From: Paraburkholderia tropica
GTDB lineage: Bacteria > Pseudomonadota > Gammaproteobacteria > Burkholderiales > Burkholderiaceae
NCBI RefSeq assembly: GCF_900109265.1
Contig: NZ_FNZM01000030.1
Coordinates: 1 to 64,000 of the forward strand
Direction: 5' to 3'
DNA length: 64,000 bases
The position numbers were made by a program, and so were the translations under genes. Positions 1 through 8,656 of the stretch are shown one piece after another (within the stretch, counting starts at the first letter, position 1; the number at the start of each line of letters is the position of its first letter). Below the pieces are notes generated by a model. The model saw only the letters and a list, made by a program, of their open reading frames with translations, did not search any database and was not told the origin of the DNA.

Positions 1-318
1 GGCAAGCTCACGTTCGATCGTCTTTCTTCTGTGTTTATTTCGAACACGAATCACGAAGAGAATCAGCCCGCGCATCTGACGCTCAAAGATGCGAAGGTGC
101 CGGTCGATGTGAATCTGCGCACGTATGCGGGTCCGGAAGCGCGCTTCTGTCCGGCGGCGGTCTACGAGTTCGTGAAGAACGACGACGGCAGCGACCGTCT
201 GCAGATCAACGCGCAGAACTGCGTGCACTGCAAGACCTGCGATATCAAGGACCCGACGCAGAATATCGTCTGGGTCACGCCGGAAGGTGGCGGCGGGCCG
301 AATTATCCGAATATGTAA
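1..318 (+). CDS. Electron-transfer flavoprotein:ubiquinone oxidoreductase, C-terminal end (partial)
   Basis: This is the 3' end of an ETF:ubiquinone oxidoreductase (ETF-QO) gene whose start lies left of the window. The frame is open from base 1. ETF-QO passes electrons from reduced electron-transfer flavoprotein to ubiquinone at the inner membrane through FAD and one [4Fe-4S] cluster. The visible 105 codons hold the C-terminal ferredoxin-like domain: a first cysteine in RFCPAAVYE, then a C-V-H-C-K-T-C run followed by DIKDPTQNI and a GGGGPNYPNM tail. These four cysteines are the expected cluster ligands and the tail is typical of the family. A strong terminator follows the stop closely. Confidence 0.93.
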   Translation, partial: GKLTFDRLSSVFISNTNHEENQPAHLTLKDAKVPVDVNLRTYAGPEARFCPAAVYEFVKNDDGSDRLQINAQNCVHCKTCDIKDPTQNIVWVTPEGGGGPNYPNM

Positions 319-334
319 GCCCGATCACAGGCAT

Positions 335-366
335 AAAAAAACCGCTCCTCAGAGCGGTTTTTTTAT
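335..366. terminator. Bidirectional intrinsic terminator between ETF-QO and aroC
   Basis: A perfect 7-bp stem (ACCGCTC at 341-347, GAGCGGT at 352-358) encloses the loop CTCA. An A-run lies to the left and a T-run to the right, so it can serve both the rightward ETF-QO transcript and the leftward aroC transcript, which converge here. Confidence 0.9.
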
Positions 367-411
367 TGCGGCGCCGAAAGCACCCGGCGCACTGCATGCG
401 CACGCAACGAA

Positions 412-1512
412 TCACTCGTCGCTGGCCGCGATCTTCGGCGTCGTCACCACGACGTCGCCGTTCTGGGCGCGATGACGCATCGCGTGGTCGATCAGCACGA
501 GCGCGAGCATGGCTTCGGCGATCGGCGTCGCGCGAATGCCCACGCACGGATCGTGGCGGCCGAAGGTTTCGACGACCGCGGGCTCGCCGGCTTTGTCGAT
601 CGAACGGCGCGGCGTGCGGATGCTCGACGTCGGCTTGATGGCGATCGACACGGTGATGTCCTGGCCGGTCGAAATGCCGCCGAGCACGCCGCCCGCGTGA
701 TTGCCGTGGAAACCGTTCGGCGTGAGTTCGTCGCCGTGCGTCGAGCCGCGTTGCGCGACGCTCGCGAAGCCCGCGCCGATCTCCACGCCCTTCACCGCGT
801 TGATGCCCATCATGGCGTGCGCGATGTCGGCGTCGAGGCGGTCGAACAGCGGTTCGCCCCAGCCCACCGGCACGCCGCTCGCCACCACGTTGATGCGCGC
901 GCCGATCGAGTCGCCGTCCTTGCGCAGCGCGTCCATGTAGTCCTCGAGCTGCGGCACGACGTCGGCGTTCGGCGCGAAGAACGGATTCTCGTGCACATGC
1001 TGCCAGTCGACGAACGGCACCGCGATCTCGCCGAGCGCGCTCATGTAGCCGCGCACTTCCACGCCGAAGCGCTCGCGCAGCCACTTCTTCGCGACCGCGC
1101 CCGCCGCGACCGTCGGCGCCGTCAGACGCGCCGACGAACGGCCGCCGCCGCGATAGTCGCGAATGCCGTACTTCTGCCAGTAGGTGTAGTCGGCGTGGCC
1201 CGGCCGGAAGGTCTCGACGATATTGCCGTAGTCCTTGCTGCGCTGGTCCGTGTTGCGGATCAGCAGCGCGATGGGCGTGCCCGTCGTGCGGCCTTCGAAC
1301 ACGCCGGAGAGAATTTCGACCTGATCGGCTTCCTGGCGTTGCGTGACGTGACGCGACGTGCCGGGACGGCGGCGGTCCAGATCGATCTGGATGTCGGCTT
1401 CGGTGAGCGCCATGCCGGGCGGGCAGCCGTCAATGACGCAGCCGATGGCCGGGCCGTGGGATTCGCCGAAGGTGGTGACGGTGAAAAGCGTACCGAGCGT
1501 GTTGCCGGACAT
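412..1512 (-). CDS. aroC: Chorismate synthase
   Basis: AroC makes chorismate from 5-enolpyruvylshikimate-3-phosphate, the last step of the shikimate pathway, using reduced FMN in the cytoplasm. The 366-residue product has the usual length. It starts MSGNTLGTLF, carries GESHGPAIGCVIDG near residues 13-27, a RRRPG motif, and the GGRSSAR segment near residue 125, all typical of the family. The open frame runs much further upstream, but the extension is arginine-rich and resembles no known part of AroC, so I place the start at the ATG at 1512. On the minus strand a GGACG sits 5' of it and a CATAAT -10-like hexamer lies at 1551-1546. The gene lies about 100 bp downstream of the MFS-acyltransferase gene on the same strand and may be co-transcribed with it. 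Confidence 0.96.
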   Translation of the reverse strand: MSGNTLGTLFTVTTFGESHGPAIGCVIDGCPPGMALTEADIQIDLDRRRPGTSRHVTQRQEADQVEILSGVFEGRTTGTPIALLIRNTDQRSKDYGNIVETFRPGHADYTYWQKYGIRDYRGGGRSSARLTAPTVAAGAVAKKWLRERFGVEVRGYMSALGEIAVPFVDWQHVHENPFFAPNADVVPQLEDYMDALRKDGDSIGARINVVASGVPVGWGEPLFDRLDADIAHAMMGINAVKGVEIGAGFASVAQRGSTHGDELTPNGFHGNHAGGVLGGISTGQDITVSIAIKPTSSIRTPRRSIDKAGEPAVVETFGRHDPCVGIRATPIAEAMLALVLIDHAMRHRAQNGDVVVTTPKIAASDE

Positions 1513-1616
1513 GGCGGTCGTCCAAAGTGAATCGGGGAATCCGACATTATGCCAGTCCGCGCGGCGGGCCGCCCGGCTTGCCTCGCCCCACGCGCACACG
1601 CCGCGCGCGCAACCCG

Positions 1617-3614
1617 CTAGCGGCGCGCGCCGCGCAACTCCGCCACGATCTCCTGCAAACCGTCGACAGTCACGTCGGCGGGCGCGATCGGCTCGCCCAC
1701 CGCCAGCGTGAGCCGGCTCGTCAGCCCGCGCCGCACCGGCCGCTCCTGCCCCGACGCCGCATGCCGCGAAAACGCGCTGCCCCACAGGCCGCGCAGCGCC
1801 ATCGGCACCACGGGCGCGGGTGTGCGCTTGAGGATTTCCGTCACACCGTGGCGGAACGGATTCATGTCGCCGGTTTTCGTCAGCTTGCCTTCGGGGAAAA
1901 TGCAGACCAGATCGCCCTCGGCGAGCGCCTGAGCGCAGGTGTCGTACGCTTTCGCAAGCAGCGTCGCGTCTTCGTGCGCCGGCGCGATCGGAATTGCCCT
2001 CGCGTGACGGAACAGCCAACCGAGCAGCGGCGAACGGAAAATCCGGTGATCCATCACGAAACGGATCGGACGCGGACTTTCGGCCATGATCACGACCGCA
2101 TCGACATAGCTCACGTGATTGCAGACCAGTACCGCCGGACCTTCTGCGGGAATACGCTCCGCATGCACGAGGCGCACGCGATAGATCGTATGCACGAGCA
2201 CCCACGCGACAAAACGCAGCAGAAACTCGGGCACCAGCCCGTAGATGTATGCGGCGACGACGATATTGAGCAGCGACGTCGTCAGAAAAATGCCCGGAAT
2301 GCCGACGCCCGCTGCCGTGAGCCCCATCGCCATCAGCGCCGAAACGATCATGAACAGCGAGTTCAGGATGTTGTTCGCGGCGATGATGCGTGCGCGGTGG
2401 CTCGGTTCGCTGCGGCTCTGGATCAGCGCGTAGAGCGGCACGCTATAGAAACCGCCGAACATGGCGAGCAGGAACAGGTCCGCGAGCACGCGCCAGTGCG
2501 CGGGCAGACTGAGGAATTCGCCGACCGACAGCAAATGCGGCGCGGCGGGCAGCGCGTGACTCGCAAAGAACAGGTCGATGCCGAACACGCTCATGCCGAT
2601 CGAGCCGAGCGGCACGAGCCCGATCTCGATGCGTCGCCGCGACAGCTTTTCGCACAGCAGCGAGCCGAAACCGATTCCCAGCGAGAACATCGCGAGCAGC
2701 ACGGTGACGACATCGGCATCGGCGAACAGCACGTCCTTCGCGAAATTGAAGAACGACGCCAGAAAGGTCGCGCCCACGAACCACAGCCACGAAATGCCGA
2801 GCAGGCTCAGGAAAACCGTGCGATTGCCGTGCGCGAGCCGCAGATTGCGCCAGGTTTCCGAGAACGGATTCCAGTTGATGCGCAGCCCGGGCTGCGACGG
2901 CGCGCACGGCGGCACGAACGACGAGGCCACGCGCCCGATCAGCGCAATCGCGATGCACATGCCGCCCAGCCACCAGGCGCCCGCGGGCGTGGCGCTCTGC
3001 ATGGCGGCTTGCGTAACCGTGACGGCGGCGCGAGGCGCATCGCTCGCGCCGATGCCCGCGGCAATACCGCCCATGATCGTGCCGATCAGAATCGCCACGA
3101 ACGTGCCCATTTCGACGAGCCCATTGCCGCCGACGAGTTCGTCCTCAGCCAGATTCTGCGGCAGATACGCGTACTTGACCGGCCCGAACACGGTCGAATG
3201 CACGCCCATCAGAAACGTGCAGACATACAGCAGCGGCGCGCTGTGCATCCAGAAACCCGCCGCGCCGACCAGCATCACCGCGATCTCGAAAGTCTTGACC
3301 CAGCGCGTGAGCACGGCCTTGTCGTACTTGTCTGCGATCTGGCCCGACGTCGCGGAAAACAGCACGAACGGCACGATGAAAATCGCCGAAATCAGGAACG
3401 CGACGGTCTTCGGATCGACGCCGGAAAAACGCGCCGCCTGATACGTGACGAGCGACGTGAAGCCGATCTTGAACACGTTGTCGTTCATCGCGCCGAGGAA
3501 TTGCGTCCAGAAAAACGGTGCGAAACGGCGCTGGCGCAGCAGCGCGAACTGCGAAGCGTGGGCGGTCGCCGCGCGGTCGGTGGTTTCCGTCGCAGGCAAG
3601 GAACGTTCGTTCAT
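1617..3614 (-). CDS. MFS transporter fused to a PlsC-type acyltransferase (LplT/Aas-like)
   Basis: This 665-residue protein joins an N-terminal major-facilitator domain (about residues 15-430, some 12 hydrophobic segments, starting FWTQFLGAMNDNVFK) to a C-terminal glycerolipid acyltransferase domain. The acyltransferase motifs are clear: H-x4-D (His500 to Asp505) within NHVSYVD, then an FPEG block and a P-V-V-P-M-A-L-R-G block. The arrangement resembles E. coli LplT, the lysophospholipid flippase, joined to the acyltransferase half of Aas. The likely role is to flip lysophospholipids across the inner membrane and re-acylate them. The AMP-binding (acyl-ACP synthetase) domain of Aas is absent, so activated acyl groups would have to come from another enzyme. 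Substrate is inferred from family only. Confidence 0.88.
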   Translation of the reverse strand: MNERSLPATETTDRAATAHASQFALLRQRRFAPFFWTQFLGAMNDNVFKIGFTSLVTYQAARFSGVDPKTVAFLISAIFIVPFVLFSATSGQIADKYDKAVLTRWVKTFEIAVMLVGAAGFWMHSAPLLYVCTFLMGVHSTVFGPVKYAYLPQNLAEDELVGGNGLVEMGTFVAILIGTIMGGIAAGIGASDAPRAAVTVTQAAMQSATPAGAWWLGGMCIAIALIGRVASSFVPPCAPSQPGLRINWNPFSETWRNLRLAHGNRTVFLSLLGISWLWFVGATFLASFFNFAKDVLFADADVVTVLLAMFSLGIGFGSLLCEKLSRRRIEIGLVPLGSIGMSVFGIDLFFASHALPAAPHLLSVGEFLSLPAHWRVLADLFLLAMFGGFYSVPLYALIQSRSEPSHRARIIAANNILNSLFMIVSALMAMGLTAAGVGIPGIFLTTSLLNIVVAAYIYGLVPEFLLRFVAWVLVHTIYRVRLVHAERIPAEGPAVLVCNHVSYVDAVVIMAESPRPIRFVMDHRIFRSPLLGWLFRHARAIPIAPAHEDATLLAKAYDTCAQALAEGDLVCIFPEGKLTKTGDMNPFRHGVTEILKRTPAPVVPMALRGLWGSAFSRHAASGQERPVRRGLTSRLTLAVGEPIAPADVTVDGLQEIVAELRGARR

Positions 3615-3654
3615 TGAGTTGGATTTATGCTGTCAGAGTCGAGCGCCAGACGTG

Positions 3655-3681
3655 AAAAAGCGCGCTTGACGCGCGCTTTTT
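3655..3681 (-). terminator. Intrinsic terminator downstream of the CBS-domain gene
   Basis: A perfect 11-bp inverted repeat (AAAAAGCGCGC at 3655-3665 and its complement at 3671-3681) encloses a 5-nt loop. It lies 28 bp beyond the stop of the leftward CBS gene and before the start of the next leftward gene, and ends in a T-run on that strand. Confidence 0.85.
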
Positions 3682-3709
3682 GATGCTGGTTCGGACGGGC
3701 TCGCGCGTT

Positions 3710-4165
3710 TCAACGCGCCGGCTGACGTTCCTCTTCCGGCCAGTCGCGAATATAGGCCTTGAGCAGCTTGTTTTCGAAGCCTTGGGCCTCGACCACCGCC
3801 TTCGCCACGTCGTAGAACGAAATCACGCCCATCAGCGAACGGCTTTCCATGACCGGCAGGTAACGCACGTGATGCTCGAGCATCATGCGGCGCACTTCGT
3901 CCACTTCGGTTTCAGGCGTGCAGGTAATGGGATGGTCGTCCATGACCTTGCGGATCGTGCTGGTGCCGACGCTGCCGCCATTCGTACGCAGCGTCATGAT
4001 GATCTCGCGGAACGTGAGCATGCCGACCAGATCGCCGTACTCCATGACGACGAGCGAGCCGATGTCGTGTTCGGCCATGGTGTTCACTGCTTCGTGCAGC
4101 GACGTGTCGGGCGTGACGGTGTAGAGCGTATTGCCCTTGACCTTGAGAATATCGCTCACACGCAT
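3710..4165 (-). CDS. CBS-domain protein
   Basis: A 151-residue protein made almost entirely of two CBS domains (about residues 8-64 and 77-132), with the SLVVMEYGDLVGMLTFREI and YLPVMESRSLMGVISFYDV strands that end each motif. Paired CBS domains bind adenine nucleotides such as AMP, ATP or S-adenosylmethionine and act as cytoplasmic energy or ligand sensors. No catalytic domain is attached, so it probably acts by binding a partner, which cannot be named from the sequence. The start is well supported by AGGAG 5' of the ATG on the minus strand. It is transcribed alone, divergent from metY, with its own terminator. Confidence 0.9.
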   Translation of the reverse strand: MRVSDILKVKGNTLYTVTPDTSLHEAVNTMAEHDIGSLVVMEYGDLVGMLTFREIIMTLRTNGGSVGTSTIRKVMDDHPITCTPETEVDEVRRMMLEHHVRYLPVMESRSLMGVISFYDVAKAVVEAQGFENKLLKAYIRDWPEEERQPAR

Positions 4166-4488
4166 GATGTGTCTCCTGTGCGGGCCCGGGCGCGTCCGAC
4201 TCGGGTCCCTGGCAAAAAGGTCGACGGAAAAACCGTCAAATCGTGGGGGGAGATGCTGAAAAGATACCTACCTGTTTTCGATCCTAGCGGAAAGGGAGGC
4301 AAAAGAAAAGTCGCGGGACGGCGCGCCGATCGGCCCGAAACCCCTATGAATCGGCCCTGAAATGCTTTTCGCCGACGTATTTTTGCCGATGAGGCCGGGG
4401 TTTCCGATGCGTCCCCGCACGCCCGGGCCGGTGATACGATGCCCTCACCTTTCACCCATCGCCGGTTCGCGCCGGCCGTGCTGCCAGA
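4166..4488. other. Divergent intergenic region between the CBS gene and metY
   Basis: These 323 bp hold the starts of two divergent transcripts. Visible elements are the AGGAG ribosome site of the CBS gene at the left edge and a small hairpin GACGG-AAAAA-CCGTC near 4220. A weak -10-like GATACGAT lies near 4432-4439, about 50 bp before metY. I see no convincing SAM or SAH riboswitch and no open frame with a ribosome site. Confidence 0.6.
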
Positions 4489-5814
4489 ATGTCCGATCCC
4501 CGCTTCGACACGCTCGCGCTGCATGCCGGCGCCGCCCCCGACCCCGTCACCGGCGCGCGCGCCACGCCGATTTATCAGACCACGTCGTTTTCGTTCCGCG
4601 ATACCGACCACGCCGCCGCGCTCTTCAACATGGAGCGCGCGGGCCATGTGTACTCGCGCATCTCGAATCCCACGGTCGCCGTGTTCGAGGAACGCGTCGC
4701 GGCGCTCGAAGGCGGCGCCGGCGCGATTGGCACCGCCAGTGGCCAGGCGGCGCTGCATCTGGCGATCGCCACGCTGATGGGCGCGGGTGCGCATATTGTC
4801 GCGTCGGCGGCGCTCTATGGCGGCTCGCACAACCTGCTCGACTACACGCTGCGCCGCTTCGGCATCGAGACCACCTTCGTGAAACCGGGCGATCTCGACG
4901 CCTGGCGCGCGGCGTTGCGGCCCAACACGCGTCTGCTGTTTGGCGAAACGCTTGGTAATCCCGGCCTCGATGTGCTCGACATCGCCGCCGTCGCGCAGAT
5001 CGCACATGACCATCGCGTGCCGCTGCTCGTCGACTCCACCTTCACCACGCCGTATCTGCTGCGCCCGTTCGATCATGGCGCAGATTTTGTCTATCACTCG
5101 GCCACCAAGTTTCTCGGCGGCCACGGCACGACCATCGGCGGCGTGCTGGTGGACGGCGGCACCTTCGACTTCGAGGCGTCGGGGCGCTTTCCCGAATTCA
5201 CGGAACCCTACGCGGGCTTTCACGGCATGGTGTTCAGCGAGGAAAGCAGCGTCGCGCCCTTGTTGCTGCGCGCGCGCCGCGAAGGCCTGCGCGACTTCGG
5301 CGCCTGTCTGCATCCGCAAGCTGCGTGGCAGTTGCTGCAAGGGATCGAAACGCTGCCGCTGCGCATGGAACGGCATGTGGCCAACACACGGCGCGTGGTC
5401 GAGTTTCTCGACTCGCACGACGCGGTGGAGACGGTCGCCTATCCGGAACTGCCGGACCATCCCGACCACGCGCTCGCCCGGCGGCTGCTGCCGCGCGGCG
5501 CGGGCGCGGTGTTCAGCTTCGACCTCGCGGGCGGCCGCGACGCGGGCAAGCGGTTCATCGAATCGCTCACGCTGTTCTCGCACCTCGCGAATGTCGGCGA
5601 CGCGCGCTCGCTCGTGATCCATCCCGCCTCCACCACGCATTTCCGCATGGACGAGGCGGCGCTTGCCGCGGCGGGCATCGGCGCGGGCACGATCCGTCTG
5701 TCGATCGGTCTGGAAGACCCCGACGATCTGATCGACGACCTCAAGCGAGCGCTCAAGATTTCGCAGAAAGCGCCGGCCAAAACCGGCGCGGCCGCGCGCA
5801 AGGAGGTGTCATGA
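4489..5814 (+). CDS. metY: O-acetylhomoserine sulfhydrylase (aminocarboxypropyltransferase)
   Basis: A pyridoxal-phosphate enzyme of the Cys/Met metabolism family that makes homocysteine from O-acetylhomoserine and sulfide in methionine synthesis. The 441-residue length and the N-terminal FDTLALHAGAAPDPVTG followed by PIYQTTSF fit MetY better than the shorter MetZ or MetB. The PLP-binding lysine is Lys207 in SATKFLGGHG. YSRISNPT and the G-T-A-S-G-Q-A-A segment are further family marks. The last four bases overlap the start of the downstream hydrolase gene (ATGA), so the two are translationally coupled. Exact acyl preference (acetyl or succinyl) is inferred. Confidence 0.9.
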   Translation: MSDPRFDTLALHAGAAPDPVTGARATPIYQTTSFSFRDTDHAAALFNMERAGHVYSRISNPTVAVFEERVAALEGGAGAIGTASGQAALHLAIATLMGAGAHIVASAALYGGSHNLLDYTLRRFGIETTFVKPGDLDAWRAALRPNTRLLFGETLGNPGLDVLDIAAVAQIAHDHRVPLLVDSTFTTPYLLRPFDHGADFVYHSATKFLGGHGTTIGGVLVDGGTFDFEASGRFPEFTEPYAGFHGMVFSEESSVAPLLLRARREGLRDFGACLHPQAAWQLLQGIETLPLRMERHVANTRRVVEFLDSHDAVETVAYPELPDHPDHALARRLLPRGAGAVFSFDLAGGRDAGKRFIESLTLFSHLANVGDARSLVIHPASTTHFRMDEAALAAAGIGAGTIRLSIGLEDPDDLIDDLKRALKISQKAPAKTGAAARKEVS

Positions 5815-6647
5815 TCGTCGATGTCGCGGGCAAAGCGGCTTACGCCTACACGGGCGGGCGGGCGTTCGATCCCCAACGGCCCATCGCCGTTTTCGTGCAC
5901 GGCGCGCAGCACGATCACAGCGTCTGGGCGCTGCAATCGCGCTATTTCGCGCATCACGGCTTCAGCGTGCTGGCCGTCGATCTGCCCGGCCATATGCGCA
6001 GCGCGGGTCCGGCGCTCAAGAGCATCGGCGCGCTGGCCGACTGGCTGGCCGCGCTGCTCGACGCGGTGTGCCCGGCCGACAAGCAAGATATTTTCGTCGC
6101 GGGCCACAGCATGGGTTCGCTCGTCACGCTCGAATTCGCGGCGCGTTATCCGGCCCGGGCCGCGTGCATCGCGCTGCTCGCCACGGCCTTCCCGATGGCG
6201 GTATCGCCCGCGCTGCTGGAAGCGGCCCGCGAGCGCGAGGACGAAGCCATTGCGCTCGTCAACGCGTGGTCGCATTCCACGCTCGCGGCCAAGCCGTCGA
6301 GTCCGGGACCGGGCGCATGGCTGCGCGGCATGAACCAGCGGCTGATGCAGCGTGTGTCCGCGCACGGCGAGCCGCAGCTTTTTCACACCGACTTCGCTGC
6401 CTGCAACGCGTACGCGGACGGCCTGACCAGCGCCGCCGAAGTGCGCTGCCCGGTGCGGCTGATCGTTGGACAGCGCGACGCCATGACGCCGCCGCGTGCC
6501 GCCCGCGCCATCGCTGACGCGTTGACTCAGGCGCGTGAAGTGGACACCGTCGCGCTCGACGCCGGACACGCGCTGATGACGGAGCAGCCCGACGCCACGC
6601 TCGACGCACTCTATCGCTTCGCCGCGCCAAGGGTCGGAAACGGCTGA
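5811..6647 (+). CDS. Alpha/beta-fold hydrolase
   Basis: A 278-residue alpha/beta hydrolase with the oxyanion-region sequence VFVHGAQHDHSVW near residue 28, the nucleophile elbow G-H-S-M-G-S (Ser about residue 102), an acid-bearing segment LIVGQRDAMTPP, and the catalytic histidine in DAGHALMTEQ. The start is firm: AAGGAGG precedes an ATG that overlaps the metY stop. Coupling to metY hints at a role near acyl-homoserine or thioester metabolism, but substrate cannot be read from the sequence. It could be an esterase or a peptidase-like hydrolase. Confidence 0.87.
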   Translation: MIVDVAGKAAYAYTGGRAFDPQRPIAVFVHGAQHDHSVWALQSRYFAHHGFSVLAVDLPGHMRSAGPALKSIGALADWLAALLDAVCPADKQDIFVAGHSMGSLVTLEFAARYPARAACIALLATAFPMAVSPALLEAAREREDEAIALVNAWSHSTLAAKPSSPGPGAWLRGMNQRLMQRVSAHGEPQLFHTDFAACNAYADGLTSAAEVRCPVRLIVGQRDAMTPPRAARAIADALTQAREVDTVALDAGHALMTEQPDATLDALYRFAAPRVGNG

Positions 6648-6853
6648 GCAGCGGGCATACAAGCATGTGAAACGCTGCCGCCGGACGCGCGCCAACCCGC
6701 CACGCATCACCTGCCGTTTGTCCGGGTTGCACGGTCGTTCGATTCGCCGCAGAATGGTTTCTGGCCGCGCAGCGAGGCGGCTTTCGGGCGCGCAGCTTGC
6801 GCCTCGGCCCTCAAGCGCTCGCCGGTCAAGCCGGAAGCGCAACGGAGGAGACA

Positions 6854-7177
6854 ATGAGCCACGCCACCCACACCGAGCAACACTTCGCGAATTTCGCGCA
6901 GTTCTATCCGTTCTACCTGAGCGAGCACAGCAACCTCATGTCGCGGCGCCTGCATTTCGTGGGCTCGCTGGGGGTGATCGGCTGCGTCGCCATGGCCATC
7001 GCCACCGGCAACTGGCTCTGGCTGCCCGCCGCCGTCGTGTGCGGCTACGGCTTCGCGTGGGTCGGGCATTTCGTGTTCGAGAAGAACCGCCCCGCCACGT
7101 TCCGCCATCCCATCTATAGCCTGATGGGCGATTGGGTCATGTTTTCGGATATCTGCCGCGGAAAGATTTCGCTCTAG
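6854..7177 (+). CDS. Mpo1-like (DUF962) membrane protein
   Basis: A 107-residue protein of the DUF962/Mpo1 family. It has the family's histidine pattern: RLHFVGS early in the chain, then GHFVFEKNRPATFRHP near residues 77-92, and a C-terminal GDWVMFSDI. Two hydrophobic helices lie between the histidine clusters. Yeast Mpo1 is an iron-dependent dioxygenase that alpha-oxidises 2-hydroxy fatty acids, and a bacterial role of that kind is plausible but unproven. The start is set by GGAGG at 6844-6848, six bases before the ATG. It stands alone, about 200 bp after the hydrolase gene. Confidence 0.85.
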   Translation: MSHATHTEQHFANFAQFYPFYLSEHSNLMSRRLHFVGSLGVIGCVAMAIATGNWLWLPAAVVCGYGFAWVGHFVFEKNRPATFRHPIYSLMGDWVMFSDICRGKISL

Positions 7178-7228
7178 CCGACGCGGCCAGTGCCCAATGC
7201 AAGCGGCCGTTCGCGCCGCTTGCCCGCC

Positions 7229-8536
7229 TCAACCCGCAGGATGCGGCAGCGCAGGGGGGGAGTCGCCCGCCTCCGCCAGCCGCGCGAGTTCGCGGCGCGC
7301 GGCCAGCAAGGAAGCCAGCGAGATCGACAGCTTGTCGTTTTCCAGCGCGGCCAGCAGCGTATGCGAATCGATATCGCTCGACTTGAGCTGATACGCCAGC
7401 TCCTCGCGGTCGATCACGAAACGCCCGAAAATCCGCTCCACGGAAATGCGCGCGGGATTCGCGATCAGCACGTAATGCGGCTTCGCGCCGTCCATTTCCA
7501 GCCGGGCGATCAGTTCGTCGTCTTCGAGACCGGCTATAAGCCGTGTCACTGTCGCGAGGTCGCGGCGCAGCAGTTGCGCGAGTTGCTCGCCGGTCATGCC
7601 GGGTCGGCCGGCGTCGCGCGTTTCCGCGAGACCCGCCAGCAATTCGAGCGCATCGAGCAGATCGCTACCCGGAAAGCGCGGACGGTTGAATCGCCCGGTG
7701 CGGATTTCCGGCAACGCCGAGGTAATCATCGCGCCCACCAGCGTGATGAACCAGCTCAGATACATCCAGAGCAGGAACATCGGCGCCGCCGCGAACGCGC
7801 CGTACACCGCCGTATAAGTGGGAATGCGGCGCACGTAATAACCGAAGCCGCGCTTGGCCAGCTCGAACGCAATCGCCGCCGCCACGCCGCCCACCAACGC
7901 GTCGCGCCACTGCACGCGGCAATTCGGCAGATAGACATAGAGCATCGTGAACGCGAGCGCCGTCAGCGGCAGCGAGGCGCCGATCAGCAGCCAGTCGAAC
8001 ACCATCGAGACATGCTGCTCGGTGGCAATCGCGAGCGAGCGCGTGAACAGATACGACGAAATCGACAGACTCACGCCAATCAGGATCGGCCCGAGCGTGA
8101 GAATCGCCCAGTACACCAGCACGCGCTGCGCGAACGGGCGCGCCTTGCGCACGCGCCAGATCAGATTGAAGGCCGATTCGACCGTCATCATCGTCATGAC
8201 GGAGGTCACGAATAGCACGATCATGCCCATGGTCGTGAGGCCCTTGGCCTTCGACGCGAACTGGTTCAGGTATTTGAAGATCTGACTATTGATCTGCGCC
8301 GGCATCAGGTGGTCGGCGAGAAAACCCTGAAGGGAATTCTGGAACGACGCGAAGATGGGAAACGCCGTAAACAGCGCGAACGCCACGGTGGCGAGCGGCA
8401 CGAGCGAGAGCATCGTCGTGAACGTGAGGCTGCCCGCGACCTGGGGAATGCGATCCTCGCGACTACGCCGCGCCGCGAAGCGCGCGAGACGCTTCACGAT
8501 ATCGAGATCGATCCGGACTTTCGACAACACATCCAT
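7229..8536 (-). CDS. YihY/virulence factor BrkB-family inner-membrane protein
   Basis: A 435-residue protein whose first 290 residues match the YihY (formerly RNase BN) family. It has about six transmembrane helices, with GSLTFTTMLSLVPLATVAF near residue 35 and W-M-Y-L-S-W-F-I-T-L-V-G-A in the last helix. The remaining 140 residues are soluble, with a winged-helix-like segment (MTGEQLAQLLRRDLATVTRLI) and an acidic, leucine-rich tail. The old name RNase BN is a misassignment and the family's function is unknown. Convergent with the Mpo1-like gene and divergent from wrbA. Confidence 0.88.
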   Translation of the reverse strand: MDVLSKVRIDLDIVKRLARFAARRSREDRIPQVAGSLTFTTMLSLVPLATVAFALFTAFPIFASFQNSLQGFLADHLMPAQINSQIFKYLNQFASKAKGLTTMGMIVLFVTSVMTMMTVESAFNLIWRVRKARPFAQRVLVYWAILTLGPILIGVSLSISSYLFTRSLAIATEQHVSMVFDWLLIGASLPLTALAFTMLYVYLPNCRVQWRDALVGGVAAAIAFELAKRGFGYYVRRIPTYTAVYGAFAAAPMFLLWMYLSWFITLVGAMITSALPEIRTGRFNRPRFPGSDLLDALELLAGLAETRDAGRPGMTGEQLAQLLRRDLATVTRLIAGLEDDELIARLEMDGAKPHYVLIANPARISVERIFGRFVIDREELAYQLKSSDIDSHTLLAALENDKLSISLASLLAARRELARLAEAGDSPPALPHPAG

Positions 8537-8627
8537 TGGCCTGCCCTGCTGAAACGATGCGTCTAACGAGGTGCGTCTGACGAGGAAGCATCAACCGTTG
8601 GGCCGCATCGGCGGCGAACCCAACCCC

Positions 8628-8633
8628 TATAAT
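8628..8633 (+). promoter_or_regulatory. -10 hexamer TATAAT of the wrbA promoter (candidate)
   Basis: A perfect TATAAT 23 bp upstream of the wrbA start in an otherwise G+C-rich divergent region. No good -35 hexamer lies at 16-18 bp spacing, so this is a candidate only. Confidence 0.45.
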
Positions 8634-8656
8634 ATCCCGTCCACCGACGAGGTCCG

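Noticed and set aside
472..3617. Long open frames antisense to aroC and the MFS-PlsC gene
   Set aside because: Arginine- and histidine-rich products with no family resemblance; they are mirror frames of G+C-rich genes, which are well supported on the other strand.
4166..4488. Possible SAM or SAH riboswitch before metY
   Set aside because: I could not find the conserved helices and junction of either class, only a short 5-bp hairpin.
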